DNA from: Pelomonas sp. Root405
GTDB lineage: Bacteria; Pseudomonadota; Gammaproteobacteria; Burkholderiales; Burkholderiaceae_C
NCBI RefSeq assembly: GCF_001425165.1
Contig: NZ_LMDU01000002.1
Span: 81,599 to 145,598, forward strand
Length of the DNA: 64,000 nucleotides
Reading direction: 5' to 3'
Positions 1-8,306 of the stretch are shown here, piece after piece; within the stretch, counting starts at the first letter, position 1, and each line of letters starts with the position of its first letter. The translations under genes were made by a program, and so were the position numbers. The notes under the pieces were generated by a model. That model was not told the origin of the DNA and did no database searches. It saw only the letters and a list, made by a program, of their open reading frames with translations.

Positions 1-762
1 ATCGGCGTGGCCGACGGCATCCGGCAGTTGGCCCAGGACATCACCGACAAGATCCGTATCGCCTCCAAGGCCCACATCCGCCGCGCGCCCGCCGCGCCGG
101 CACCGGGCGCTGCGGCTGCGGCACCGGTCAAGGCCGTCACCATGGCCAGCCTGGGCAGGGCGTCGACGGAAAAGCTCATCTTCATCGGCGCCTCCACGGG
201 CGGCACCGAGGCCACCAAGGACGTGCTCGTCAACCTGCCGGCCGACAGCCCGGCGGTCGTCATCACCCAGCACATGCCGCCCGGCTTCACCAAGAGCTAT
301 GCGGCCCGGCTGGACGGCCTGTGCAAGATCCGCGTGAAGGAAGCACAGGACGGCGAGCGCATCCTGCCCGGCCACGGCTACATCGCGCCGGGCGGCATGC
401 ACCTCAGCATCGAGCGCAGCGGCGCGAACTACATCGCGCGTGTTCAGGACGGTGAGCCCATCAACCGCCACAAGCCGTCGGTCGAGGCGCTGTTCCTGTC
501 CGCGGCCAAGGTCGTCGGGCCAAACGCCATCGGCATCATGCTCACCGGCATGGGCGCCGACGGCGCCAGGGCCATGAAGGTCATGAAGGACGCCGGCGCC
601 TACAACTACTGCCAGGACGAGGCGAGCTGCGTCGTCTTCGGCATGCCGCGGGAGGCCATTGCGGCCGGCGCGGCGGACGAGGTGCTGCCGCTGAACCAGA
701 TCGCCAGCAAGGTGCTGGAGCGGCTTCGCGCCACGTCCGGCATCTCGCTCAACCGGGTCTGA
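1..762 (+). CDS. cheB: Chemotaxis protein-glutamate methylesterase CheB (5' end outside window)
   Basis: This is the C-terminal catalytic part of CheB, which demethylates (and deamidates) glutamyl residues of chemoreceptors in the adaptation branch of chemotaxis. The frame is open from base 1, so the start codon and the receiver domain lie upstream. An Ala/Pro-rich linker precedes the methylesterase domain. The catalytic triad is visible: Ser in GASTGG (about nt 187-204), His in QHMPPG (about nt 268-285) and Asp in GMGADGA (about nt 547-567). The gene probably closes a chemotaxis operon lying to the left. Two chemoreceptor genes occur further along in this window. The family call is firm; only the missing N-terminus is unseen. 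Confidence 0.93.
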   Translation: MGVADGIRQLAQDITDKIRIASKAHIRRAPAAPAPGAAAAAPVKAVTMASLGRASTEKLIFIGASTGGTEATKDVLVNLPADSPAVVITQHMPPGFTKSYAARLDGLCKIRVKEAQDGERILPGHGYIAPGGMHLSIERSGANYIARVQDGEPINRHKPSVEALFLSAAKVVGPNAIGIMLTGMGADGARAMKVMKDAGAYNYCQDEASCVVFGMPREAIAAGAADEVLPLNQIASKVLERLRATSGISLNRV

Positions 763-769
763 CGGCGGC

Positions 770-1078
770 TCAGCGCTTGCCGGCGCTGTCCGGCGCGCCC
801 GCCTTGGCCAGCAGCGTCGCGCGGCTGCGCGCCTGCATCACGCGCTCGTCAGGAAGAACCGGCTGGAAACCGTCCAGCGACTTGACCGCCGCCGGCACCC
901 AGACCGTCTGCACGGGGCGGTGCGCCTTGCCGGTCACGACGACGCGGGCCGAGCGGTCGACCGCAGCTTCCTTCAGGTCGGCGTTGAGGTCGTTGAATGC
1001 CTGCGCCGCTGTCGCGCCCAGTCCGAGAACGGTTGCGAGCGACGTGTAAGCGATCCAGCGTGATAGGGGTTTCTTCAT
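770..1078 (-). CDS. Small secreted protein of unknown function
   Basis: A 102-residue protein with a clear N-terminal signal peptide: basic MKKPLSR, a hydrophobic stretch, then an AAQA-like cleavage region at about residue 27. The mature part is short, charged and has no motif I recognise. A good ribosome-binding site (aaggag) lies 8 bases before the ATG. It is divergent from the LysR regulator at 1171 with a 92-bp shared region, an arrangement common for a LysR gene and its target. The cellular role is unknown; location in the periplasm is inferred from the signal peptide. Confidence 0.65.
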   Translation of the reverse strand: MKKPLSRWIAYTSLATVLGLGATAAQAFNDLNADLKEAAVDRSARVVVTGKAHRPVQTVWVPAAVKSLDGFQPVLPDERVMQARSRATLLAKAGAPDSAGKR

Positions 1079-1119
1079 GGTTGACTCCTTCAGTGCTGGT
1101 TATGCTATTCATCCAACGC

Positions 1120-1131
1120 CTTACCGATAAG
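1120..1131. promoter_or_regulatory. Short palindrome in the LysR divergent promoter region
   Basis: The intergenic region between the secreted protein and the LysR gene contains CTTA-N4-TAAG, and a second cttacc lies 16 bases before the LysR start codon. LysR-family proteins often bind interrupted dyads in such divergent regions. The element is short and could be chance. Confidence 0.2.
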
Positions 1132-1170
1132 CGCTAGTTTCTGCACTGATTGGTTGGATAGGCTTACCAG

Positions 1171-2097
1171 ATGGCATCCCTCGACCGCTTTCCGCTGCAT
1201 TACCTCGCCGCCTTCCGCGCTGCGGCCCAGACCGAAAACCTGCGCGCCGCGGCAGAGACGCTGCATCTGACGCACAGCGCGGTCAGCCAGCAGATCCGCG
1301 GGTTGGAGGCGCAACTCGGCTTCGAACTCTTCACGCGCCAGGGTCGGCGGCTCACGCTCAACCCGGCGGGCCAGGCACTGCAGCGCGCCGTCAGCAAGGT
1401 GTTTGCGGAGTTGCAGGCCGGCCTGCTGGCCGCGAGCCAGGCGAACGGCAACACGGCGCAGATGCTGCGCGTGACCTCCCTGCCCTCCTTTGCGCAGCGC
1501 TGGCTGATGCCGCGCCTGCCGCGCTGGCAGGCCTTGCAACCCTGCATTGCGCTGGACCTTCACACCGGCCAGCAGGTGGTCGACCTGGAACGCGAGGGCT
1601 ACCAGATCGGGCTGCGGGTCGGCCGCGGCACTTGGCCGGGCCTCATCACCGAGCGCCTCTTCCATTCGCCGCTGATTGCCGTGGCCGCGCCGGCGCTGGC
1701 GCACCGGCTGATCGGTCAGCCGCCACTTGCGTTGGCCTCACAGCCCTTGCTGGACGATGTGGACGTCTGGCGCGAATGGTTTGCGCTGGCGGGCCTGCCG
1801 GTGGCGCCGGTGGTCGTCGCCAGCTTCAATGATGCCGGTGTGCTGTTGCAGGCGGCCGAGCAAGGCATGGGCGTGGCCCTGGCACGCGAGCTGATCGCTG
1901 CGGACGCGCTGCTGGATGGCCGCCTCGTGCGCGTGGCGTCACAGGAACTGGACCTGGACGCGGGGCGCGACTATCACGTCGTCTATCCCGAGGCATTGCG
2001 CGACGATCCAGCCGTGCGCGCCTTCTGCGACTGGCTGCACGCGGAAATCGCCGCCCTCCAGCAAAGGCTCAGAGAAACAGCTGCTGTAGATCGCTGA
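1171..2097 (+). CDS. LysR-family transcriptional regulator (GcvA-like)
   Basis: A 308-residue LysR-type regulator of normal length. Residues 6-65 form the winged helix-turn-helix with the typical segment LRAAAETLHLTHSAVSQQI, and residues 90-295 form the effector-binding domain. The sequence style (FPLHYLAAFRAAAQ, LTHSAVSQQI) is that of the GcvA/AmpR-like group. It likely controls itself and the divergent secreted protein at 770-1078, but the effector is unknown. Its 3' end overlaps the 3' end of convergent hemW by 29 bp. Confidence 0.9.
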   Translation: MASLDRFPLHYLAAFRAAAQTENLRAAAETLHLTHSAVSQQIRGLEAQLGFELFTRQGRRLTLNPAGQALQRAVSKVFAELQAGLLAASQANGNTAQMLRVTSLPSFAQRWLMPRLPRWQALQPCIALDLHTGQQVVDLEREGYQIGLRVGRGTWPGLITERLFHSPLIAVAAPALAHRLIGQPPLALASQPLLDDVDVWREWFALAGLPVAPVVVASFNDAGVLLQAAEQGMGVALARELIAADALLDGRLVRVASQELDLDAGRDYHVVYPEALRDDPAVRAFCDWLHAEIAALQQRLRETAAVDR

Positions 2098-3253
2098 GGA
2101 AGTCGAAGCCGCGCTCAGTCGGCTGGATGCGTGCGGGGTCTTGCGTCAGCAGGCCACGGCCACGCGCCGTTTCCAGCCCCTTGGCAATGGCAGACATCGG
2201 CAGGCCGGTGCGCTCAAGGAACTGCGTCGTCGTGACGCCCTCTTTGAGACGAAGCGCATTCAACATGAACTCGAACGGCAGATCCTTGCGTACGACCTCG
2301 TGCTCATTGCTGACTTTGTTCTCCTGCGCCATGAAGGCGGCCGGTTCACGCCAGCGAATCTGGCGCAGCACGCGGTTTGGAAAACTCAGCTTGCTGTGGG
2401 CGCCGGCGCCAATGCCGAGGTAGTCGCCGAACTGCCAGTAGTTCAGGTTGTGCGTGCAGCGGTGACCGTCCCGCGCATAGGCCGAGACCTCATAACGTGC
2501 CAAGTCACGGACACCGGTGCGCGCGGTGATGAGGTCCAGCATGTCGCTGGCCAGGTCCGAGTCCGGCAGGCCCGCCGGCGTGCGCGTCGCGAACACCGTG
2601 TTCGGTTCGATGGTGAGGTGGTAGATGGACAGGTGGGGCGGATTGAAGCTCAGCGCCGTGTCCAGCTCACTCGCCAGGTCGTCCAGCGTCTGGCCCGGCA
2701 GCGCATACATCAGGTCGAGGTTGAAGGTGTCGAAGGCGCTGGCCGCCTCGGTCAAAGCCTCGCGTGCCTGCGCCGAACTGTGCACGCGGCCCAGGGCCTT
2801 GAGCTGCGCATCGTCGAAGCTCTGCACACCCACCGACAGCCGCGTGACACCGGCCTGGCGGAAGCCCCTGAAGCGCTCGCGCTCGAAGGTGCCAGGATTG
2901 GCTTCGAGCGTGATCTCGCAGCCGGCCTCCAGTGGCAGGCGCGCCCGAATGTCGGAAATCAGCTGCGCGATCTGCGCCGGGTTGAACAGGCTGGGTGTGC
3001 CCCCGCCGATGAAGATGCTGATGACCGGCCGGCCCCAGATCAGCGGCAGGGCGGCTTCGAGGTCGGCACGCAAGGCGGCGAGGTAGGCGTCGGCCGTGTC
3101 GGCGGCCAGAGCGCCATCCTTGACTTCATGCGAATTGAAATCGCAGTAAGGACATTTGCGCAGGCACCAGGGCAGATGAACGTAGAGCGAAAGCGGTGGC
3201 AGCGCGGGCAGTTGCAAGGTGCCCGGGCGCATCAGGTGGACGACATCAGCCAT
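2069..3253 (-). CDS. hemW: Radical SAM haem chaperone HemW (formerly annotated as HemN-like oxidase)
   Basis: A 394-residue radical SAM protein. The iron-sulfur cluster motif CxxxCxxC is at Cys30, Cys34 and Cys37 (PWCLRKCPYCDF), and a GGGTP SAM-binding element follows. HemW proteins bind haem and deliver it to target haemoproteins, unlike the true coproporphyrinogen dehydrogenase HemN, which is longer. The start is 4 bp after the rdgB stop, so it is the last gene of the kinase-PP2C-rph-rdgB-hemW operon, a conserved Burkholderiales order. The 3' end overlaps the LysR gene. Confidence 0.92.
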   Translation of the reverse strand: MADVVHLMRPGTLQLPALPPLSLYVHLPWCLRKCPYCDFNSHEVKDGALAADTADAYLAALRADLEAALPLIWGRPVISIFIGGGTPSLFNPAQIAQLISDIRARLPLEAGCEITLEANPGTFERERFRGFRQAGVTRLSVGVQSFDDAQLKALGRVHSSAQAREALTEAASAFDTFNLDLMYALPGQTLDDLASELDTALSFNPPHLSIYHLTIEPNTVFATRTPAGLPDSDLASDMLDLITARTGVRDLARYEVSAYARDGHRCTHNLNYWQFGDYLGIGAGAHSKLSFPNRVLRQIRWREPAAFMAQENKVSNEHEVVRKDLPFEFMLNALRLKEGVTTTQFLERTGLPMSAIAKGLETARGRGLLTQDPARIQPTERGFDFLSDLQQLFL

Positions 3254-3257
3254 GACG

Positions 3258-3863
3258 TCAGCCTAGGCGCCAGACCTCGCGCAATTGCCCGATCAGTTGC
3301 GCGGCAGCCAGCGCACGGTGGCTGTGCCGGTTCTTGACCTCGGCGCCCAGGCTGGCCACGGTCTGGCCCAGGGCCGGGATGTGCATCAGCGGGTCATAGC
3401 CGAAGCCGCCCGCGCCGCTCGGCGCCGTCAGGATCTCGCCCGCCCAGCGGCCCATGGCGATCAGCGGCTCGGGGTCCTCAGCGCCGCGCACGGCCACCAG
3501 CGCGCAGACGAAGCGCGCCCGCCGGTCCGCGATGCTGGCCATCTCGCGCAGCAGGCGTTCGTTGTTGGCCGCATCGCTCTTCTCGCCACCAGCATCCAGC
3601 GCGTAACGCGCCGAGCGCACGCCGGGCGCGCCGCCCAGGGCATCGACGCTGAGGCCGGAATCGTCGGCCAATGCCGGCAAGCCACTCAGCCTGGCCGCGT
3701 GGCGAGCCTTGATCAAGGCGTTCTCGACGAAGGTGCCGAAGGGTTCCTCGGCCTCCGGCAGTCCCAGGCTGCCCTGGGTCACCAATTCGATGCCGAGCGG
3801 CGTGAACAGCGCCTGAAGCTCGGCGAGCTTCTTGGCGTTGTTCGAGGCGAGAACCAGCTTCAC
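3258..3863 (-). CDS. rdgB: RdgB/HAM1 family non-canonical purine NTP pyrophosphatase
   Basis: A 201-residue nucleotide-sanitising enzyme that hydrolyses dITP, ITP and XTP to monophosphates, keeping deaminated purines out of DNA. I place the start at GTG 3863 because the conserved N-terminus [15 protein letters not shown] begins there; a longer in-frame extension upstream is shadow sequence of rph. The catalytic region [12 protein letters not shown] and the GVRSARYA element are intact. The GTG overlaps the rph stop codon by 4 bases (GTGA), so translation is probably coupled. Confidence 0.93.
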   Translation of the reverse strand: MKLVLASNNAKKLAELQALFTPLGIELVTQGSLGLPEAEEPFGTFVENALIKARHAARLSGLPALADDSGLSVDALGGAPGVRSARYALDAGGEKSDAANNERLLREMASIADRRARFVCALVAVRGAEDPEPLIAMGRWAGEILTAPSGAGGFGYDPLMHIPALGQTVASLGAEVKNRHSHRALAAAQLIGQLREVWRLG

Positions 3864-4591
3864 GACTTCAAGGCGAGCTGCTGCGCCGTCAACAACGCGC
3901 GGATGCCCTCGTCGGCCAGGTCGAGCAGCGCATTCATCTCGTCGCGCGTGAAGACAACGCCCTCGGCCGTGCCCTGCAGTTCGACGAAGCCGCCCGACGC
4001 CGTCATGACGACATTCATGTCGGTGTCGCAAGCGACGTCTTCAATGTATTCAAGGTCCAGCAGCGGTACGCCATCGACCATGCCGACGGAGATGGCTGCA
4101 ACGGCCTCCTTGATCGGCGAGCGGGTCAGCTTGCTGTCGGCCAGCAGCTTGTTGACGGCGTCCTGCGCCGCGACAAAGGCGCCGGTGATGGCCGCCGTGC
4201 GTGTACCGCCATCGGCCTGCAGCACATCGCAGTCCAGCGTGATGGTGCGCTCGCCCAGCGCACTCAAGTCGAAGACGGCGCGGAGCGAACGGCCGATCAG
4301 GCGCTGGATTTCCTGCGTCCGGCCGCTCTGCTTGCCGCGCGCGGCTTCGCGGTCACCGCGGGTGTGGGTCGCGCGCGGCAGCATGCCGTACTCCGCCGTC
4401 ACCCAGCCCTCGCCCGAGCCGCGCTTGTGCGGGGGCACGCGCTCTTCGACAGACGCAGTGCACAGCACGCGCGTGCCGCCGAATTCAATCAGTACCGAGC
4501 CCTCGGCATACGCGGTGAAACCGCGGGTGATGCGCACCGGACGCAACTGGTTGGCGGCGCGGCCTGCGCTGCGCGTGAAGATCTTGGTCAT
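3860..4591 (-). CDS. rph: Ribonuclease PH
   Basis: A 243-residue phosphorolytic 3'-5' exoribonuclease that trims tRNA 3' ends. The start is ATG 4591 ([19 protein letters not shown]), matching the family N-terminus; the open frame extends further upstream only as a shadow of the PP2C gene. Phosphate and RNA-binding segments are present: [19 protein letters not shown] and [17 protein letters not shown]. It lies 13 bp downstream of the PP2C gene and overlaps rdgB by 4 bp. Confidence 0.95.
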   Translation of the reverse strand: MTKIFTRSAGRAANQLRPVRITRGFTAYAEGSVLIEFGGTRVLCTASVEERVPPHKRGSGEGWVTAEYGMLPRATHTRGDREAARGKQSGRTQEIQRLIGRSLRAVFDLSALGERTITLDCDVLQADGGTRTAAITGAFVAAQDAVNKLLADSKLTRSPIKEAVAAISVGMVDGVPLLDLEYIEDVACDTDMNVVMTASGGFVELQGTAEGVVFTRDEMNALLDLADEGIRALLTAQQLALKS

Positions 4592-4604
4592 GACAGATGG
4601 AGAG

Positions 4605-5516
4605 TTAGCGGCGATTGGCGCCGCGCCCGCGGATGACTTCGTTGATCTCGCGCACCGAGCGCTCGATCTCCTCGTCGTCCATGCCGGCCATGCCGGCAAG
4701 AAGGTCGGCGTCCAGCGCGCCCTGGATGGTGGACGCGAAGCCCGAGTTGCCGAGGTTCTGCGTCGTGTCGCCGCTGGGGTCGCCCTCCCCTTCCCATTCG
4801 ACGGCCAGCACCGTGACGTTGTCACTGCGCGCGCCGCCGCGGCGCAGAGCCTGCTCGACGAGCTCGGGCGCGGCCTCGGAGATGGGCTGGTCGGACAGGT
4901 GCTCGACGATCTGGGCATCGTCCACGCTGCCCCACAGCCCGTCTGAGCAGAGCAGGAGCCGGTCGGACGGCTCCATCACCAGCGGCCCCTGACAGTCGAC
5001 CATGGGCTTGCCCGGGCTGCCCAGGCAGGTGAAGAGCACGTTGCGGTTGAAATGCTCGCCATTGCGGGCAACGCGGCCGAGGGCTTCCTGCAGTTCGGAA
5101 TAGGAATGGTCGCGGGTGCGGGCGATCAACTTGCCGCCGCGCACGAGGTACAGGCGCGAGTCCCCGCAATGGGCCCACCAAGCCTGGTTGCCTTGCAGGA
5201 TGCAAACCACCACGGTCGTGCGCGGCGTGTCGTTCAGGCCCTTGCTCTGTGCGTAGCGCAACAGTTGCTCGTGGGCGATGACAATACTTTCCTGCAGGAA
5301 GCGCTGCGGGTCGTCGATGACGGGCCGGGCGTCTTGCTGGAACAGCGCGGCCAGTGTCTGCAATGCGATCTGCGCGGCGACCTCCCCTTCGGGGTGGCCG
5401 CCCATGCCGTCGGCCAACGCGAACAGGCCCGCCTCACGCGTGAAGCAGTAGCCCATGCGGTCTTCATTGGTCTCGCGGCCACCGCGACGACTGACTTGAA
5501 AGACGCTGAAACGCAT
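4605..5516 (-). CDS. PP2C-family serine/threonine protein phosphatase
   Basis: A 303-residue PPM/PP2C phosphatase, a metal-dependent enzyme reversing Ser/Thr phosphorylation. The metal-binding aspartates are visible in [26 protein letters not shown] and [10 protein letters not shown]-terminal tail of about 60 residues after the domain is acidic and low complexity. The ATG shares one base with the stop of the upstream kinase (TGATG), so kinase and phosphatase form a coupled pair acting on the same unknown substrates. It sits at the head of a housekeeping operon, as in related Burkholderiales. Confidence 0.92.
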   Translation of the reverse strand: MRFSVFQVSRRGGRETNEDRMGYCFTREAGLFALADGMGGHPEGEVAAQIALQTLAALFQQDARPVIDDPQRFLQESIVIAHEQLLRYAQSKGLNDTPRTTVVVCILQGNQAWWAHCGDSRLYLVRGGKLIARTRDHSYSELQEALGRVARNGEHFNRNVLFTCLGSPGKPMVDCQGPLVMEPSDRLLLCSDGLWGSVDDAQIVEHLSDQPISEAAPELVEQALRRGGARSDNVTVLAVEWEGEGDPSGDTTQNLGNSGFASTIQGALDADLLAGMAGMDDEEIERSVREINEVIRGRGANRR

Positions 5517-6484
5517 CAGGCTTTCGCTCCGGACTTCAGGTTCTCAAGTTGCAGCTTGAGCCGTTCGCTGAACGACAGCTTGGTATAGCGCCGTTCCGTC
5601 TCGCGGGCCAGTTCCTTCTGCAACGCGAACACGCTCTGCGGGCGCGACAGCGGGTCCAGCGACATGCACCACTCGGTCACTTCAAGCAGGTTGTCCGAAT
5701 AGACATTACGCAGCCGAGACAGGCTCAGGGACAGGCGGTCCTTCTCCAAACGCTGCGGCGCATCGTTCGGCGGATAGCCCTGCATGCAGGCATAGATGCA
5801 GGCGCCGATGGCGTAGATGTCGGTCCAGGGGCCAAGCGAGCCGTCGCGGCGATACATCTCCGGTGCGGCAAAGCCCGGCGTGTACATCGGGCGGATGAAG
5901 TTGCCTTCCTTGCTCAGCACTTCGCGCGCGGCGCCAAAGTCCAGCAGCACGGCCTTGTTGTCGTTGGTGATGAAGATGTTGGCCGGCTTGATGTCCAGGT
6001 GCAGCATCTTGTGCTGGTGGACGATGCGCAGGCCGCGCAGGATCTCGTCGAAGAGGCTGCGGATGGTCGACTCGCGGAAGACCTTGTCGCGCTTCATGTC
6101 GCGCGCGGTCACGATGAAGTCCTGCAGCGTGTCGCCCTGCAGGTAATTCATGACCATGTAGACGGTCTCGTTCTCGCGCAGGAAGTTCAGCACCGAGACA
6201 ACGCTGGGGTGCGAGATCTGCGCCAGCGAGCGACCTTCTTCGAAGAAGCTCTTCAGCCCCAGCCGATAGAGCGGCTGCTTTTCGGGTTTGACGCGGGGGG
6301 TCAGCTCGCCTGGCGAGCGTTCGGCCAGCGACGAGGGCAGATATTCCTTCAGCGCGACCAGGTGGTGATCGGGGTCCTCAGCGAGGTAGACCACGCCGAA
6401 ACCGCCCGCCGCCAGTCGCTTGATGATCTGGTAGCCCCCAACCACCGTGCCTGCGGGCAAGGGCGCCGGCTTCGGCTTGGACAT
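5516..6484 (-). CDS. Serine/threonine protein kinase (Hanks-type)
   Basis: A 322-residue cytosolic eukaryotic-like kinase. The start is ATG 6484; the frame extends upstream without family similarity into the yicC promoter. Visible elements: the glycine loop LAAGGFGVVY (residues 24-33), ATP-binding Lys46 in VALKEY, catalytic loop HLDIKPANIF with Asp164, and DFGAA with Asp182. The catalytic loop has HLD in place of HRD, so it is a non-RD kinase, suggesting activation without activation-loop phosphorylation. No transmembrane or PASTA domain follows. It is divergent from yicC with only 45 bp between the starts. Confidence 0.92.
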   Translation of the reverse strand: MSKPKPAPLPAGTVVGGYQIIKRLAAGGFGVVYLAEDPDHHLVALKEYLPSSLAERSPGELTPRVKPEKQPLYRLGLKSFFEEGRSLAQISHPSVVSVLNFLRENETVYMVMNYLQGDTLQDFIVTARDMKRDKVFRESTIRSLFDEILRGLRIVHQHKMLHLDIKPANIFITNDNKAVLLDFGAAREVLSKEGNFIRPMYTPGFAAPEMYRRDGSLGPWTDIYAIGACIYACMQGYPPNDAPQRLEKDRLSLSLSRLRNVYSDNLLEVTEWCMSLDPLSRPQSVFALQKELARETERRYTKLSFSERLKLQLENLKSGAKA

Positions 6485-6529
6485 AATCGCGCTTGAATCT
6501 CTTGTTAACGTCTGTTTTGCGAGTGCGAA

Positions 6530-7444
6530 ATGCCAGTCTACAGCATGACCGGGTATGCCAATTCCCAGGCACAACCCCCTAAAGCCGAGGACGGCAGTCC
6601 CCCGATCCAAGCGTCTATCAGCGTCGAATTGCGCTCGGTCAACGGCCGGTTTCTGGACCTGTCGATGCGCATGCCTGAGGAGATGCGCGGGCTCGAACCG
6701 CAGTTGCGCGAGCTGATCGCCGCGCGTTTCAAGCGCGGCAAGATTGAATTGCGCATCAATACCCAGCGTGATGCCGAGGGCGGCTGGCCGCAGCCGCAGC
6801 CTGACCAGCTCAACCGGCTGGCCAACCTGGACGCCAAGGTGCGCACGTGGCTGCCCCAGGCCGCGCCGCTGTCAGTCCACGAAGCGCTGAACTGGTGCAA
6901 GAGTGGCGCTGCCGTGCCGGCCCAACTGGACGCCACGACGCTGGAGGCCGCTCAGGCCTGTGTGCGGGGTCTGGCCGAGGCCCGCGAGCGCGAGGGCGAG
7001 AAGCTGGTGTCCATCCTGAATGAACGCATCCAGCGTTTGCGCGAGCTGGCTGACGAGGCCGAACCCCTGCTGCCCGCCGTTGTTGCACGCCAGCAGCAGC
7101 GCTTTCTGGAACGCTGGCAGGAGGCGCTGGCCGCCACGAGCGCGAGTGCCACGGTGCCCCAGTCTGCGCTGCAGGAGCGGGCTTTGAACGAGGCGGCCGC
7201 CTTTGCCATCCGCATCGACGTGGCCGAGGAACTGGGCCGCCTGCGCGCCCACCTGGAGGAGCTGACGCGGTTATTGAAGAAGGGCGGCGAACTCGGCAAG
7301 CGCCTGGACTTCCTGATTCAGGAGCTGCATCGCGAAGCCAATACCCTCGGCTCCAAATCCGCGGCGCTGGAATTGACGAATATCTCAGTCGAAATGAAGG
7401 TGGCCATCGAGCAGATGCGCGAACAGGTGCAGAACATCGAATAG
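6530..7444 (+). CDS. yicC: YicC/YloC family endoribonuclease
   Basis: A 304-residue member of the YicC family, with the conserved N-terminus YSMTGYA and ELRSVNGRFLD and the C-terminal block FLIQELHREANTLGSKS. Family members act as hexameric endoribonucleases in RNA turnover; this role is from the family, not from this gene. In many Burkholderiales yicC is followed directly by gmk. Here gmk is about 28 kb away, with accessory genes between. Confidence 0.92.
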   Translation: MPVYSMTGYANSQAQPPKAEDGSPPIQASISVELRSVNGRFLDLSMRMPEEMRGLEPQLRELIAARFKRGKIELRINTQRDAEGGWPQPQPDQLNRLANLDAKVRTWLPQAAPLSVHEALNWCKSGAAVPAQLDATTLEAAQACVRGLAEAREREGEKLVSILNERIQRLRELADEAEPLLPAVVARQQQRFLERWQEALAATSASATVPQSALQERALNEAAAFAIRIDVAEELGRLRAHLEELTRLLKKGGELGKRLDFLIQELHREANTLGSKSAALELTNISVEMKVAIEQMREQVQNIE

Positions 7445-7491
7445 TTTGCCGCGCTGCCGCGGTGATGGTGAATCCGTCTGAAACCAGACAT

Positions 7492-7524
7492 AAAAAAAGC
7501 CCCGGCACCTAGGGCGCCGGGGCT
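7492..7524 (-). terminator. Strong intrinsic terminator of the 7575-8087 gene
   Basis: A perfect 9-bp stem agccccggc/gccggggct (7498-7506 with 7516-7524) is followed on the minus strand by seven T residues (7498-7492). It sits about 50 bp beyond the stop of the minus-strand PEP-CTERM gene and may also slow readthrough from yicC on the plus strand. Confidence 0.85.
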
Positions 7525-7574
7525 CTTCAATCTTCAGGCGGGATCACCAAAGCATGGCGGTCCGCCAAGCGTTT

Positions 7575-8087
7575 TCAGCTGTTGCGACGGCGGCGCGCGG
7601 CGATGAAGCCAACGATGCCGAGGCCAGCGCCGAACAGAGCATAGGTCTCTGGCTCAGGCACCGGCAGTGCGGTGGCCGAAGCCGAAATCGCATAGGCCGA
7701 AGGACCTTGGTTGGCCAAGGCGAAAACGTTGAAGTAGTAGTCGCCAGCACTCAGGTTCGTGAAGTTCCCGGTGGACGTGGACGTGAACGCGAAACCGGTG
7801 ACCACGGCGTCGTCGCCACCGCCCACCACATGATCAGCGCCGGTGCTGACGATGCTGTAGAAGGCCGGCGAGAAATTGCCGAAGAAACCGGTCACGTTGC
7901 TTTGCACCGTCGATGCCGACGCGAGCGAGAACGTGAAGGTGTCGTTCACCAGGCCGGGCGCAAGAATCACATTGCCGCCATTGACGGTGGTCGTACCCAA
8001 GGGGCCCGTACCCAAAGCGAAAGAAGCGGCTTGCGCTGCAAAGCTGCCTGCCAGCAGCGCAGAAGCGACGACGAAAGACTTGACCAT
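7575..8087 (-). CDS. PEP-CTERM sorted extracellular protein (FxDxF-like)
   Basis: A 170-residue secreted protein. The start is ATG 8087, preceded by gggag, and begins a signal peptide (MVKSFVVASALLAGSFAAQA). The C-terminus has the complete sorting signal: VPEPETYALFGAGL, a hydrophobic helix, then basic AARRRR. PEP-CTERM proteins are processed by exosortase and usually accompany exopolysaccharide. The segment VNDTFTFSL resembles the short FxDxF family signature. No exosortase gene is in the window. The function of the mature protein is unknown. Confidence 0.88.
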   Translation of the reverse strand: MVKSFVVASALLAGSFAAQAASFALGTGPLGTTTVNGGNVILAPGLVNDTFTFSLASASTVQSNVTGFFGNFSPAFYSIVSTGADHVVGGGDDAVVTGFAFTSTSTGNFTNLSAGDYYFNVFALANQGPSAYAISASATALPVPEPETYALFGAGLGIVGFIAARRRRNS

Positions 8088-8306
8088 ACCTACTCCCAAA
8101 TAAAAGACCATCAGCTTTAGCAAGGAGCGTGCCATTGGCGTAAACCCTTTCGCCGCCGGCACTTATCGTTGCCGACTTGGCGCGCGTGTAAAAAATATCG
8201 ACAGCAAAGCGGCCTAGGTCCGACCACGAGGTACTGTGTCGCGGATATACCCCCCGCTGAACCACCGGCCAAGCCGCCGACGTTGTTCAGGCGCGCTGAA
8301 ACCGGC

